A DNA stretch of 64,000 nucleotides. Source: Membranipora membranacea. Taxonomy: Eukaryota; Bryozoa; Gymnolaemata; Cheilostomatida; Membraniporidae. The DNA lies in NCBI GenBank assembly GCA_914767715.1, contig OU612066.1, forward strand, positions 22,108,283 through 22,172,282, written 5' to 3'. Below the pieces are notes generated by a model. That model was not told the origin of the DNA, did not search any database, and was given only the letters and a program-made list of their open reading frames with translations. Positions 11,287 to 24,019 of the stretch are shown here, in pieces. The stretch's first letter is position 1. The number at the start of each line of letters is the position of its first letter. The position numbers and the translations under genes are program-made.

Positions 11287-13366
11287 CTATGAGATTATCC
11301 TGTGGAGAGCATTTCTCATGAAAGTCTGTACATTCTTAAAACATTCGGTAACTCGTCTCTTTAAACCATGCTGAGCTCTGCGCGTAGCCAATAACTTGGT
11401 AGTAGCCTGAGAGCGTTTCTCACAGAGTCGTAATTTATCACTAGATGTATCAAACGGTATTTGAGATATTTCATGCTGCACACATGTAGCTGGTTCAGGT
11501 TTTATTTCCTCATCGGTTTCACAAATCATCGCTACTGAATCTGAAATCAAGTAAAGCATTCGTCAAAGTTTGCCCTCCATCACTACTGTACTCAAGCAAG
11601 AGTTGTGAATCAATCCTTGACCAATTTTGTATGTTAGTTTATTGATTTCATTACCGCCGCTTCGAAGTTTGAAAAAAGAATGATCACTGGATTGGGTCTG
11701 TCAGTGTTCACGATTAAGCTTCGCAAATGGACACATGTTTTTGTTAGCTTTCTTCATTGTAACAGAATTTACAAGATCTCATCACATGTATAAAAGTTTC
11801 TGGCTCACCCTGAGGAACTGTAAGGGAATTATTCTGTTGCTCCTGTATTTCACTCTCCGACACATCTTCAGAATATTCAATTTCAGCTCTGTAAAATTGA
11901 ATTAAACTAGTTGAACATCATTGTCTTCATTTGTTGTGGGGAGAGATAGCTCATAATACTGAAGTTTTCCCCTGTTCTGATTTTCAATGTGAATATTGTT
12001 CACAGGCATCAGTGATCAGAAGGTGGCTTGATAGTCGTGATGATGAAAAGGAGGATAAATGGTATCACTGTTTACTACAGATCTTATCTTGTGGTCAGCT
12101 CTACAGATCTGAAGTGAATATTAAATAGGGGAACAAAATGTATCATAGCCTGGATTCTCCAATGGGATAAGGCAACCATAACAATATTATGAGTGTTGTC
12201 CATCAAAGTGCATTGTGGGATTGTTTTTAATATCTCTCGGTTTGAAAGTGATTAGCACATTGACAAGATATGTGCGGATTTTTTTTGCAAAATGTTCATT
12301 GAAACTCACACAAAATGGTCATTTGAGATGGTCTGGTAGAATAGTGTCGAGAGTGATGTCTCTAGTTTGTCCAGCTGTGTCAGTTCATTGGTGAACACCA
12401 GGAGACTTAGATTCAGAGGAGTTTCCAATTCCTCCTCAGGATAACCAAAGCTGTCTTCATACAGAGATGACCTATTTGTCAAATCATTCTCGAATCTCAG
12501 CCAAAGGGATGTTTCGAATACCCCAGGACTAGAAATTATCACAAAAATAACCAAGTTTTATACAGTGGTCAAGAGCAGACAATTAGTATGTTATCGCGAT
12601 CGCCAAATCTGTTGTCGATTGTTATCAGTTTTGGGACATTACTTCCAGACATGGTTTTATTGCTGTTATGATATATTTGATTGAGTTCATGTTTGGAGAG
12701 ATATGCCTATCAGAGACAGCCCAAATTATATCACTGTTTGGACGCTAGGTCAGCTCACATCATACTATCAACAATAGTTTTATATAAAGAAAAAAATGCA
12801 AGCTTTTGCTAGAAAAAGCGAATTTTTAGGGGTATAACTATAAGTTGTCTTCTTATTGTGAATGTAAAGACAATCCTTAAACTTTCTCATATCATATTAT
12901 TTATTGACAACTGTCATATTCCTATTGGCTGGGGATGAAAGCTTTCACAGTTCTAGTCAGTTGCATGCAGCTTGCTAGTGCACTGATCTATCTGAATTTG
13001 GGTCTCAGCTGTAGTATGATATAAAGAATAATAAAATAAATACAAGTGACTAGTAGAACATCATTAAATACTCACCTTACATCATGTACCATATTTTGAT
13101 CAGTCGGGATCTTCAATGACGAGACTTGATCATTAATTTTAAAAGAATCATCTACCAGCTGATTGAGGCTGTCGATGAGCCGTGTAGTAAATAATGTGTC
13201 TGTAGTGAACTCTTCATCGCATGAGAAGGGAGACTCAGTGTCCAAGATGTCTGTGAGATCTGAGAATGTAAGAACTAATATGCTACATATCATAAATCGC
13301 TATTGATGTCCCATTTTTAGTTGGAGCTTCTCAATAAAAATTAGCAAGATATCTACATCTCTTGTC

Positions 13367-13400
<34 letters not shown>

Positions 13401-14657
13401 GAGTACTTTATTATCGATCAAAATACATTTGCAACAAATGACAATGTATATAGGGGATCTGATTTGACATAAATCGATTAAAATGACTTCAGTACGTTGG
13501 TTAGGAAAAAAATTGAAGTAAAACAGGATTTGTCAAGTCATACGGTTTGTTATTTTTCTATCCGGTTGGGTTTCCTCTGCAATCGCTCAATGAAGAGCTA
13601 AACATCTAATACTGTTCTATTTTTCAATGGTTGTATGGCTCATTGGATTCAATACGATTCCATTATTGCAATTGTGAAATGCTTCAGCGTAGAAAAACTA
13701 TTAACAAAGGCATAGTATTGGATAAATAACTCCCAAATAACAACATAACAAATAGCAAACTCCCTCAGATAAGGATATTTACCATCAGAGAATTCACACA
13801 TCTGATCTTCATCCCGGAAACTTCCCTCCTCAGACCCGTATCCTGCATCTGATTCTGAAATCAAATATGTTTTGATAAGTTTCTAATAAAATTAATTAGT
13901 AATCATATATGGTTGAACTTTTTGTATCGATGGCGATAAACCATGTCCGAGCAAGGGGTTAGAGACTCCTTGGTCTGAGCTTCTATCAATGTCTACATAA
14001 CAGCTGCTTTGGTATAGGATTTTGCCCCACGTTGAAAACACCATGTTATGAAACGGTTCATTGACAAGATCAGCTGCTTCAATGATTCGCATCATCATCA
14101 CGACAATAATGTGTTTTTGAAATTTAGACTCACCTTTCTGGCTTTTGCAGATAACTGCATCCTCTAACTCACTCACATCCTGCTGCTGGCCCTTGTGATC
14201 ATCATCGATATCACTCCACAACCTTGTGCTAACTACCTCACTACTACAATGATTGAAATGTGTGATATGTTATTTAACTCTCACTGATAAAGTCACCTAG
14301 TAGTGTCAGTACCGCTTGTACTACTTTCTCATTGAGTCGTTGTGCACTCAGAAGGCAGCGATTGCATCATCTTTGAAAGCGTAACGCTGCTGATGACACA
14401 TCATCTTTGGTTAAAATCTTATGGATTTTTTTGGAGTTCACAGACAGGGCATAAATATATCATTTTTTGATAAATGTGCGCTGGTGAATAATCTAAATAG
14501 TTAAAGCTTTCCCCTAGCCCAAACGAATTCAGGCCAAATCCCAAATATAAATGTATAATCGTAAACCATTACAAAAGAGTTGACAACTTGCCCACTATCA
14601 ATTTAATAACATCAGTAATGAGAATAACAAGTACACTTACGTAGCAGTTCTGTACAT
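11287..14657 (-). CDS. Unrecognised seven-exon gene, 311 aa (copy A)
   Basis: Reading the minus strand, seven exons with GT-AG introns join in frame: 14657-14641, 14243-14134, 13854-13783, 13259-13076, 12528-12310, 11888-11809, 11540-11287, giving 936 nt with TAA. The start is a 17-nt first exon encoding MYRTA. The protein is acidic in its first two-thirds (runs such as SDIDDD, SEEGSF, YPEEELETP) and basic at the end (KLLATRRAQHGLKRR, then CFKNVQTFMR), with no membrane segment or catalytic motif I can see. All exon lengths and phases are kept in copy B, and both copies are open, although neighbouring genes are broken. That argues for a constrained protein. Function unknown; an adaptor or regulatory protein is only a guess from composition. 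Confidence 0.7.
13367..13400. repeat. (ATTG)n microsatellite
   Basis: About eight ATTG units in an intron of the 311-aa gene. Copy B has about four to five units at 48392-48410, a length difference between the copies. Confidence 0.9.
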
Positions 14658-15554
14658 TTCTTTTTGTTGATATTATTCGGTATATGAACAGAAGTTCCCG
14701 TAGATATCACTTAGATTTATTTATAGCTTTTCACAGAGAATAACAGAAACACAGCTTGTTCAGTCAGTCGCTATTTTCTGATTGTTGCGCTCAGCCTTCA
14801 GTCATCATTGTGTCAAATGTTGTGTCATGGCGCATCTCCTTCAATTGTTGGCCATTTCGAATTGAAATCATTATTGTTCATTATTATACAAGTTATCCTC
14901 TTGTTATGATTGTGATAGTAATAATAACTAAATATATGACATCATACAACTGCAGCAAGGAGTTATATAAATAAACCATACTTTGTGATGCTAAAGTTTT
15001 GATTTATATGCAGTGAACAGTGATAAAAAAAAAGTGTGTAAAATGTAGGTGATCGGTAGGGTGAGTGTGGCCAGCGGTTTTAAGGGTTAAGGCGTAAGGC
15101 TTTTTATTTTATGTTGGTAAAGTTTGATAGAGGATTTGAAAGAACAATGACTCAAATTGTATGACCACACACGGATTTGGCTCTTCGGCTCTTCGGTATG
15201 CAGCTTGAATTTATAATCCTAATTAATGATTTTTTTTTACACTTACTACCACTAAAAAATCTCAATTTTTCAGTCTGTTGTAGGGAAGTTTCACCATTGT
15301 GAATTACAAATCAAAACTCCAACCATAAATTACAAATAATTAAAGAGATCTGGTGTAAGTTTTTCGGGTGCGATGATACAAAATACAGTAAGAAAATCCA
15401 ACTTTCCTTCTCAGGACATTCTTCCAATATATTATTTCCTCACAAACACCATCATCACAGAATCTTTGTTATCTTGTGCTAAACAAGATCAGAAGTCTAG
15501 TAGGGAATTCTATAAAACAAGTGATCAACTATTACTGTGATTGCTGCTTGACTC
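14658..15554. other. Upstream spacer of the 311-aa gene
   Basis: Holds the presumed promoter of the minus-strand gene. It is conserved in copy B (49619-50360) and, for the first few hundred bases, in the partial third copy (34039-34340). No TATA box or other element stands out. Confidence 0.4.
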
Positions 15555-15812
15555 AGTCGGATATGCATATAAATCACAGCTGTGTATGCATATACTCCGA
15601 TATGTATATACATATACATATACACATACGTATATACAAATATATATATATACATGTAGCTTAGATATGCATATACATCACAGCTGTGTATGCATATACA
15701 TCACAGCTGTGTATGCATATACTCGGATATGTATATACATATACACATACTTTTGTACATATATATATACTTAGCTCGGATATGCATATACAGCACAGCT
15801 GCTGTGCTCACA
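15555..15812. repeat. Palindrome-rich minisatellite of TATGCATATA units
   Basis: Repeats of GGATATGCATATACATCACA, CAGCTGTGTATGCATATAC and TATGTATATACATATACACA recur about three times. The half-sites TATGCATATA and CACAGCTGTG are palindromes. It lies in about 415 bp (15403-15818) that copy B lacks, where about 80 bp of unrelated sequence stands instead (50362-50440). Confidence 0.8.
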
Positions 15813-17740
15813 AGCAAATCAGCGTGTCTGGTCAGCCAGAGAAGGCTTTTGAATTAATGAGCAGCAACAACCTTTTCGACAACGGTCAATTCGAAACGGT
15901 CAATTAAATGGAGTAACACTTGCAAGTGCGCTGCAGAATCTTGAGAATCTTGAGCTGTCTGGGGGGACCCGGATAGGTCAAAGCTGATTATTTCATAAAT
16001 AGAGGTTACGATAATTATCTCTACAGAAAAAAATAATGTGTAAACATAATAAAAATAAGAGTAAATATAACTAATATTGACATGCAAAGTGGACGTCAGT
16101 TATTGCATTTATCATCTCTAAGAGCCCAGAATCGGCAGAAATAGTTTGGCCATAGAAAAGGCTGTAAGATTTGCATAACATTAATCTATGTGTCACAAAA
16201 CCTAGCTTCATCATTACATATCATAGTTTGCCTGTTCAACTTACAGCGCAGCCGCAGATCGATTCTACCTAATGTAATGACAAAACATGTTGCAGTAAAC
16301 ACTGACAACTAGCAAACCAAGCTGAGCCCACTAGTTGTGTTTTGGCACACCTAGGGATCACTTTGCAGAACTCAATGGAGATGGTGGTGTTTAGATCCAG
16401 CTTACCTAAAAAATAGTAGTTATTACTTGCAGTAAGGGTTTTTCGCATTGCATAGTAGTGCTGACCGCTGAGGGTAAATGACTGTACTGTATTTGTTTTC
16501 ATTATTATAAGCTTATGATCCTAATTTATCTTAAGAGTTCTCGATCTAGGTTTTGCCTAAGGAGACAAATTATTTATACAATCTTGTGTGGAAAGGTCTT
16601 TTACATACATTCACCAATTTTTTCTTGTACTTAAGCAATAAGGAGCTGCTATAACTCTAGACGTCCCTTGGTTATATACATTATTTCATTGACAGAGATA
16701 CAGTAAACTATTATGCCCTGCACAAAATAATCATGTCATATCTTGCATTTAAGTGTGACAGTATTTAATGCTTTTAGCTTGTCTAAGAAGTATATTGAGT
16801 CCATGATCTGAACACCCTAACCTCGTCCTCATGACATGCGGCTTGCGCCCTCCCTGCTTGCATAATATTATAATAGTTGTTAATCAACTATTACTGTGTT
16901 ATCCCCACCTGGATCATAAGAGGACAACTCTGATTTTTCCTGAGATCATAAGGTCAATGATACCTGAATAGACATATGTTTTCGACATCAATGATTGGCA
17001 ATTTGAGAGTCGGTGTCTGTGTTTATGTAAAGAAAGTCTGAAGTTCATAAAACAAGTCTGTTAGCAGAGAAGATAAAATATACAGGTTGCAAATAAATAG
17101 TCAGTCAGATATTAGATACCTGGTTTTGTTTGCTTGATTGGAACATTTTTATTGACTGCTACAGCAAGGTAATGCCATAGTTATTTATGTTTCAAATGCA
17201 TTCTGTGAAACTATCATTAGCATGCTATTGAGAGATAACTAACTCAACTCAACTGTAAGTGGCTGAGCAGCTAGGAGTCGGTCAACTCTGAGTCTACTCT
17301 TTGCTTGGTCTGAGCAATGAGGGAGTCCATTAGATCATTTGTTAATCTGAGACTCACTGATCACTGACTCACTGGAATGTAGTCCCTGTTGGAATGTAGT
17401 CCCAGGGGCCCAGGTCACTCACTGATTTCTATTCTATTGTAGCAAGCTAGTATCTCAATCACTCTTAGTCTTATCTTACTAAACAAATATGTGATATGAT
17501 GATAGCTGAAATAGTAGATTCTTGTATGGATGTATATAAAACATTAAATTGAAAGTAATTAATGAGTAGTGATGCTGGATCACCACATGGCACATGACAA
17601 AACATAATTGGCTTGTTGTGCATATGACCTCCCTCCTGTTCTTCCTGGAGGAGAGGGAGCTCATTGGTTGTGCAAATAAGTAAGAATGAACCGCCTCCGT
17701 ATTCACCAAAAAAACACGCCCAGTTGGTGTGGGTACCCCT

Positions 17741-17771
17741 AGGCCTATATATATAATATATATATAGGCCT
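17741..17771. repeat. AT-rich perfect palindrome with AGGCCT ends
   Basis: AGGCCTATATATATA pairs exactly with TATATATATAGGCCT around a central A. Copy B has the same structure 2 bp longer (52911-52943), so slippage has occurred. Confidence 0.8.
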
Positions 17772-17846
17772 GCATATATATTTGTCGCTTCTCACCGCTC
17801 CGCACCTATTTTTCATACGCTATTTTCTCACCAAACGAGCGCATGT

Positions 17847-18101
17847 TTGGCAAGTGACCACTTTAATGGGACACGTAATATCTGGACTGGCCCCACCAGG
17901 TTCAACCCTAGCTATGTATTCGCAACGTGGTATGCGGATACTGTTTGGGTGATAAGTAAACAGGGACTCCACGGTGTGGTGTGGACTGTGAATAGTAGGC
18001 CCATGACAGAAATTGCCCTCATCATCATCGGTATCCTAATATGCAAGCCTGTACCGTCACTACTATATGGCAATGGTCACGGAACCAATAGGCCAACCTA
18101 A
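17847..18101 (+). other. Conserved open frame of unknown meaning
   Basis: A frame of about 84 codons is kept in both copies (to 53273 in B) with mostly single-base differences and no stop. It has no ATG here; in B an ATG further upstream lies in the AT palindrome. No domain is recognised. It could be an internal exon, a relic, or chance. Confidence 0.2.
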
Positions 18102-18342
18102 GGCTGCAGTTATTTCTTTCATTACCCTTTTTATATCATCCTTGAATCAATCTCAGGTTCTGAACTGATTTATTGTGACAGTCTGTTAGGTACCCTGTGG
18201 AAAGATAAATCTTGTGGAGTCCTTCGATTTCTGTCTTCTCCTGCACCATTCAACAACTATATTATACCGAGCCATGTTTCATCTCCTGTAGATGGGGTTG
18301 GCTAAGTTTGGTAAGGCAGTGAATTGAGCACTGGAGGCTCGT

Positions 18343-21300
18343 ATGCTAATCTAACGGTGCCTGCAGCCAGTACCAGTATACAGTACAGCAGCTTTATGGC
18401 TAATAACCACAGTCCCTAAGCTCTAAGAGATGACTTGCCTAAGCCTCACTTTAATATGGATAAGACGATGGAGATTCTCGATCATGATAATCTGGAGATG
18501 AGGAAAGAGATGAGAGAATTCTTACGTGATCCTGTCTTCACTCCAAAGTAAGACTTCAGGGGTAGAAGGTTTCAAACTCGGACTAGGTGCTGCAGCAGAG
18601 AGATTTAGTTGCACTCTGTAGTTACATATTGTCTGTCTTCGATAATATTTGATCATTTGCAGGATTAAAGTTTACATTGGAGGTTAAAGAGCGTCTTTGC
18701 ACTAGTAAGAATTAACGAAATCTAGTCGTCTTCAAAATAGTTAAAATAAAGTTCAAAACAGTTAAAATAATGTTTCGCTAATACATACTCATCCAGGATA
18801 TGCGATCAAAATATAAATTATGTTTGAATATTAATATTCTGTATATAAACTCCAGGTTATATAGATTCTTCAATCACTATATAATTATATAATTTTATGA
18901 TTCAGATACATCTCATCACTATATAATGTTACTATGTAGATATTTCATATCACTGATAATATTATTATGCAGATATAACATTCCACTAGAAGAGGAGAGG
19001 GAGGTAACCTTACAAAGACTACAGAGAATCTGTGATGGCGGATTTATCTCTGTACTCAACTTTAATGACAATCCTCGTAAAATATTCGCTGCTCACGATC
19101 TGGCAGCCGTGGTCGCCTCAGCTATGGCTACAAAGATGACTGTCCAGTTTAATCTGTTTGGTAGGTACAACAGAGCAGTGGTTTTACAGCTGTGACTGGG
19201 CGCTTTATATCCCAGTCTGATGATTATCAGTATAAGTTTTTAGTATGAGTTTAACACATCGAGCTTCCTTGATTCACAATCAAAGTCCTTTAGCTTTGTG
19301 ACCGAAAGTTTAAATTTTGTGTTTGTTATGTCAGAAGGTTAGTGAGTTTGTTGCTTGCTGGCCAAGTAGCAGAACTGTTCTATTATCACCATGCATTCCC
19401 AAATAAACTCACTTACAGAGAAATTCATTCATCAATTGCTTTTACAACTAGCAATGCACAGCAAACAGTTTATACATTAGCTTTCTGTTGTCAGCATGAC
19501 AAGCACTGCACAGCCTTTGTCATGTAATGTTGTAATGGGATTCACTGCCCTTCTACTGTTAGTATCACAGAACCTGTTACTGAATGAGGGAGATAAACTT
19601 GGGTTAATCGACTCATGAATCGAGGCGCAAGCATTGAATATTTCATGCCATGACCAGAATCTGTTTTTTTCTCACATCTCTTGCCCATATCATACCACAC
19701 CATCTCATTGTGACCATTCTTGTATATATTATTGCCAACTTCATATGATCTGTACCCAATTAACTCCCTCACAGATCATTTCTGTATCATTATCATATAC
19801 TAATAACTCATATTATCTAATAGGAGGTAGATCAGTTGGTTAGAGCGCCGTCCCTTCAGCATGAAAATGTTGAAGGTCGTGGGTTCAAATCCCACTGCAG
19901 TCTATTGACTATTGGGGTTTGGTTGGCCCCCAGGTGTGCTCCCACCTGCCTGCAAACAGAGAGCAAATGGGCGCAGATATTGCAGCCTAGCCCCTAAGGC
20001 AACTGGTATTTTGATGCCGATACTTCGGGACGTGGCGTGTGATATGACATCTGATTTTACCATTTTAATCAACCATCTTTTATCTGAATATAACAGGAGT
20101 ACAGTGTTAAAGCTCGGTACAGAGAGACATCACAGTATACTCCTCAAGGGAATCGATACTCTGGAGGATGTCGGCTGTTTCGGTCTGACTGAGTTAGGAT
20201 ATGGTAGGCAAAACTAAAACTAGATTTTAATAACATATGCTGCAAATCGCTACTCTATGGATGAAACTCTTTTCTAATCCTGTAAATTGTTATGGAACCT
20301 CAATTACTAGTTACCCAAGTAATTTTCTGTAGTCCATTACCAAGCTTCTAAACATTTATATCCTCAAAGCTTCAATCATTCCAAACTTGAGTAATGCTGA
20401 TTGTATCAATTTGTGCTAAAGTTTGTCACTTGATATACAAGCAAGCCTCATATCCTGTGTCAGCACCTGGACTTTTATTTGATAAGTGATGTACAATGGC
20501 AAGCTATAGATTTGGAGTTGCCTCCTACTTGAGTAACTCTAACGAGTCCACTTCTTCTTTATTTAATTATCAGGTAATAATGCAGTGGAGATGGAGACTA
20601 CAGCTATATATGATAAGAAGACGTCAGAGTGGATAATAAACAGTCCTACCACTGTTTCTCAAAAATACTGGATCACTAACGGAGCTGTACATGCTGAACA
20701 TTGTGTTGTATTCACCAGGTGTGTACCTCTACTTCTGAATAATATACTGGTCTATATATCAGAAACGTGTTAAATCTCCGGTTACAAGTGACATCAGTTT
20801 AATAGACCACAGGGTGGGTATCAATGTGTTTTGTGAACTGACCACCTCAGTGATAGTTTGTATATAACTTATGAGTGATTCTATTTATAGTATAATTTTA
20901 TTGGATCACGGATATCCACAAATATTTTACCTTAATGTTGACCATGTCTTTTTTGGATATCCGTAATACTGCGTTGGAAGCTGATTTAATTCTGATGCTA
21001 TCCAGGGGGAGAGCCTCATCAAATACCTTGCCAAACTTTAATGATCAGAATTGATTAAGTACATCACTCTGTTATCTGATTTGTTATATTACAGTGTATA
21101 TATTTTCTCTCCCAGTCTGTATCATTATTGTCATCATGGTTATATTACGGTATATTTTATAACTTCCTTCCCACCATTCTGTATGATTATTGTTTGATAT
21201 TATGATAGATTGATGGTAAATGGTAAAGACAATGGTATACATTGTGTGGCAGTCCGAATCAGAGATGAACAACTTAAAACTATGCCGGGTAGGTCACTCC

Positions 21301-21751
21301 CCCCCCCTCCTCTAACTTTGGCTCCAATTATAGGATCACTATTCATGTGGATAATGGATATATTCTATCTAGATGAAGTTTGGAAACATTTAAACGTTTG
21401 TTAACTTAAATTATCCCGAGCTATATGGTAAAAGTATATGGGTTCTAAGATGAGGTGGATGTATAGTAAATATAGGAGACAAAATCTTTAAGGGACCACT
21501 ATGCATTCATGTATAGTTCTTCATTAGGACGAGGATACATTTTTTGTATTGAATTCATTTATTTATATATGATTCATATTTTAAGGTGTTAGGGTGGAGG
21601 ATATGGGATATAAGATGCAGCTTAATGGTGTAGATAACGCTAAACTCATATTTGACAATGTCCGAGTACCAAGAGAGAATCTGCTCAATAAGTTCTCGGA
21701 TGTAGATGAGAATGGTGTAATCTCTTCTCCTATAGCTGGAGGCCTCGCCAG
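18343..21751 (+). pseudogene. Acyl-CoA oxidase relic, copy A
   Basis: Exons at about 18343-18547, 18973-19164, 20097-20203, 20574-20718, 21209-21288 and 21586-21751 match the N-terminal and middle domains of peroxisomal acyl-CoA oxidase, the FAD enzyme that starts peroxisomal beta-oxidation and makes hydrogen peroxide. Landmarks are KYNIPLEEERE, LGTERHH, KYWITNGA and FDNVRVPRENLL. Exon 1 is broken: one base is missing just after the ATG at 18343 (stop at 18352) and there is a TAA at 18417. Exons 2-6 stay open. The exon with [18 protein letters not shown], present in copy B, is deleted, as is all of the C-terminal half. Translation from ATG 18456 would give only a partial enzyme, so I call it a pseudogene. 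Confidence 0.85.
19821..20045 (+). mobile_element. tRNA-derived SINE in the ACOX relic
   Basis: The head resembles a tRNA: box A-like TAGATCAGTTGGTTAGAGC and box B GGGTTCAAATCCC (19881-19893). Where an anticodon arm should be there is a 9-bp stem, CTTCAGCAT and ATGTTGAAG around GAAA. A body of about 140 bp follows. Copy B has it at the same intron position, so it predates the duplication. The 3' end is uncertain. Confidence 0.7.
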
Positions 21752-23599
21752 GTAAGAGCAGATACAACTATTAACTCACGGGTCGACTGTCACCAGAAAA
21801 TAGTGTTATATTATATCCCAATATGTTATATAAATATATACTATATTATTGCCGGTCAATTAACAGTTGCCGATGTTATATTTTATTGATGATCCCTCAC
21901 ACTATGATATGTGCTGACACTTAATTTTACACATGATTTTACACATGATATTGTTGCACTTTACCCCAACTAGGAAAGACAGCCCTAACAATAGTGTTAG
22001 GCTAGGTAAAGATTATAAATATCTGCATACAGACAGTGATGTGTAATAGGTATATGTTCTGTGGAGGTGGGAAAACATAGTTTCCCTTGCAAAAAGAAAC
22101 TTAATAGTTTTTCTGGATGAAGGAAACTGAAAAAAGGGAGACAGGGAGGGGATGGAAAACCCCCTAAAAACTGGGAGACTTGTCAGGTATGATTTTCAGC
22201 AAGATATTACGTGAGTCAACTGCTGTTATCACCTCTTGTACCACCTAATGGTTGACCCCAGCAACATCAAGCCACACCTATCTCATGCTTTCACTTCTAG
22301 CTCTCATTAAATTTTGAAGTTGATATACATACCTGGTTAATTTGATTTATGTTTTATTTTCAGCGATTAGGAATTCAGTGTGATATAAGATACTACAATC
22401 ATGACCGTGTTAAAATCTGGCCATTCCAGGGCTCATCTGCATGATAGATTGTCTGTTACTACAACACTGCAATGCTCATATGCGATTTACAACTGCCAGG
22501 TATGTGGAATCACACAGTAGAGCAGTCAAACACCGCTAGAGACCCTGGTTTTGCAGTACAGCTGTTATTTATAATTTAGTGAATATTAACTCTAGTTAGA
22601 AGTTGTCATCCGATATTTTCAGAGATAATATTTACCCGTGTGTTACCAATGCATGCTGACTATTCTGCTCAAGTAGAATAGTAATACAGATGTTTTATTA
22701 TAAGAACTCAATTCTTCTCTCAGAAAATCTTGACTGCTCACTAGCTTGAGTTTGATCTGCAAACATCTAGCAAACCCAAGGTGTAAGACTTAGTAACGTA
22801 TCAGGTTGGCCTATTTCTATAATTATCCGCAAATATTCTGCCAATATTAATAAGTTAGTCATGAGTTGTGCACTAATCAACCATAGTGATGGTGGTAGTC
22901 ATTAACTAGTGCTTATATTAAGACACACACAAGGTGTATTATCACTAACCTAACCTGAGTAATCCCACCCTGCAATGCAACTTACCAAGTTCGAGTAAAA
23001 ATCATCGTTCCTGGTGTTACACTGCTGTGCGGGATTCCAAATTACTTGGTCTTCAACACCTGTCTGGACTTGCAATCTACAGCAACCAACAAAAAGTGAC
23101 TCCATCTTACACTCGAGATTTCAGCGGTATGGTTGCTCAGTCTAAGAGGATGAAGTTATGAAGCCACATGAGAAGCTATCGGTTGTATCGTGTTCTCTCT
23201 CACAGACAGTAACCCCCCCCCCCCTCCGTCCACTTTCCAATGAGTATGTATAGGAATCTTAGAATAACTGGATACTCTATAGATCAGACCCAGTATTATA
23301 TTTGTGTTTTTCTGTTTAATGCGGACAGCGGAGTCTCCCAACATATTTGGTCGAAAGATAATCTCTCACCTGAAACAGTCACAAGTTGACAGCTTGAACT
23401 TAATCAAGAATTAGTCAAGACTGAAGCCATAATAACCTGCTGAAAATTTGAATGTGTTCATACCCACAATTAATTGATCAGATAGCGATTAAAGCAAGCC
23501 GCAAAAATAGGTGTAGGTTTGACACCAGCAGTATTAAGGACAGAGGTAGTCTGATGAAATGAGACTAAGGGATAAATAACTATTCTAACCGGGATTAAA
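21752..23599. other. Spacer with deletion junction, no gene
   Basis: At about 21925-21955 copy A jumps from sequence matching 57085 to sequence matching 59171, so about 2.1 kb present in copy B is missing. TTTTACACATGA occurs twice in tandem at the join, once in B. The rest is collinear with 59171-60845 and shows no exon; a C-run lies at 23213-23225. Confidence 0.7.
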
Positions 23600-23819
23600 G
23601 CAAAATGACTGTATGTTAAAGAGTTTAAACTGCAACATAGATAACCACTCTTACAGTTTTGTTTCGCTTATTTGACAGGCTGTTAAGTTCAGGCCGTTTA
23701 ACTTATTACACAGCAGTCTGCAGTCACAGCTTGAACAAGGAAGTTAGTAACAAGCAGTGGAGGTTTAGATAGAACTACACACACAGAGTTTAGAGGACAC
23801 AACTGTTGAGAAACAACAG
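23600..23819 (+). promoter_or_regulatory. Conserved upstream block of TRIM2, possible 5' UTR exon
   Basis: This block, with landmarks CTCTTACAGTTTTGTTTC, CAGCAGTCTGCAGTCAC and TTGAACAAGGAAGTTAG, is repeated upstream of TRIM3 (36480-36662) and TRIM4 (about 60850-61044). All three end at AG followed by GTCAGTRG, a plausible donor. It therefore looks like a non-coding first exon plus promoter. TRIM1 lacks it. Confidence 0.5.
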
Positions 23820-24019
23820 GTCAGTAGTATGCTATGCAATACTATTCATCATTTAGTGCCAGATGTTAAACTTTTGAATACATGTATCATAATGTTGTTT
23901 ACACAGGTCAAGCTCACAGTGGTCTTTCTACCAATAAAATCTTGTGTTATAACAACAGCTTGCTGCAAGTGTGAATCCGAACAGTCTTCTCATTTTATTC
24001 TCTTGTTCGCTGCCCCATC

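Larger units (their letters stand above)
15813..18342. other. Spacer with no recognised gene
   Basis: Collinear with 50440-53490 in copy B. Two minus-strand frames (15854-16087 and 16269-16502) are open in both copies but have no domain or splice pattern I can defend. The TA at 16490-16491 is the empty target site of the pogo-like element found in copy B. Confidence 0.4.

Noticed and set aside
15555-15812. CRISPR array
   Set aside because: Animal DNA; the repeats are AT-rich minisatellite units without regular unique spacers.
15854-16502. Two minus-strand frames conserved between copies
   Set aside because: No start, splice pattern or domain could be defended; overall similarity of the copies explains why they stay open.
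17847-18101. Proteasome assembly chaperone-like protein
   Set aside because: A faint resemblance in spacing only; no conserved motif matched, so no name was given.
19821-19905. Functional tRNA gene
   Set aside because: No usable anticodon loop, mismatched D stem, no matching acceptor arm; better explained as a SINE head.
19912-20217. 101-codon frame starting MGFGWPPG
   Set aside because: The first two thirds are SINE body; only the end is ACOX exon 3, whose proper splice site is at 20097.
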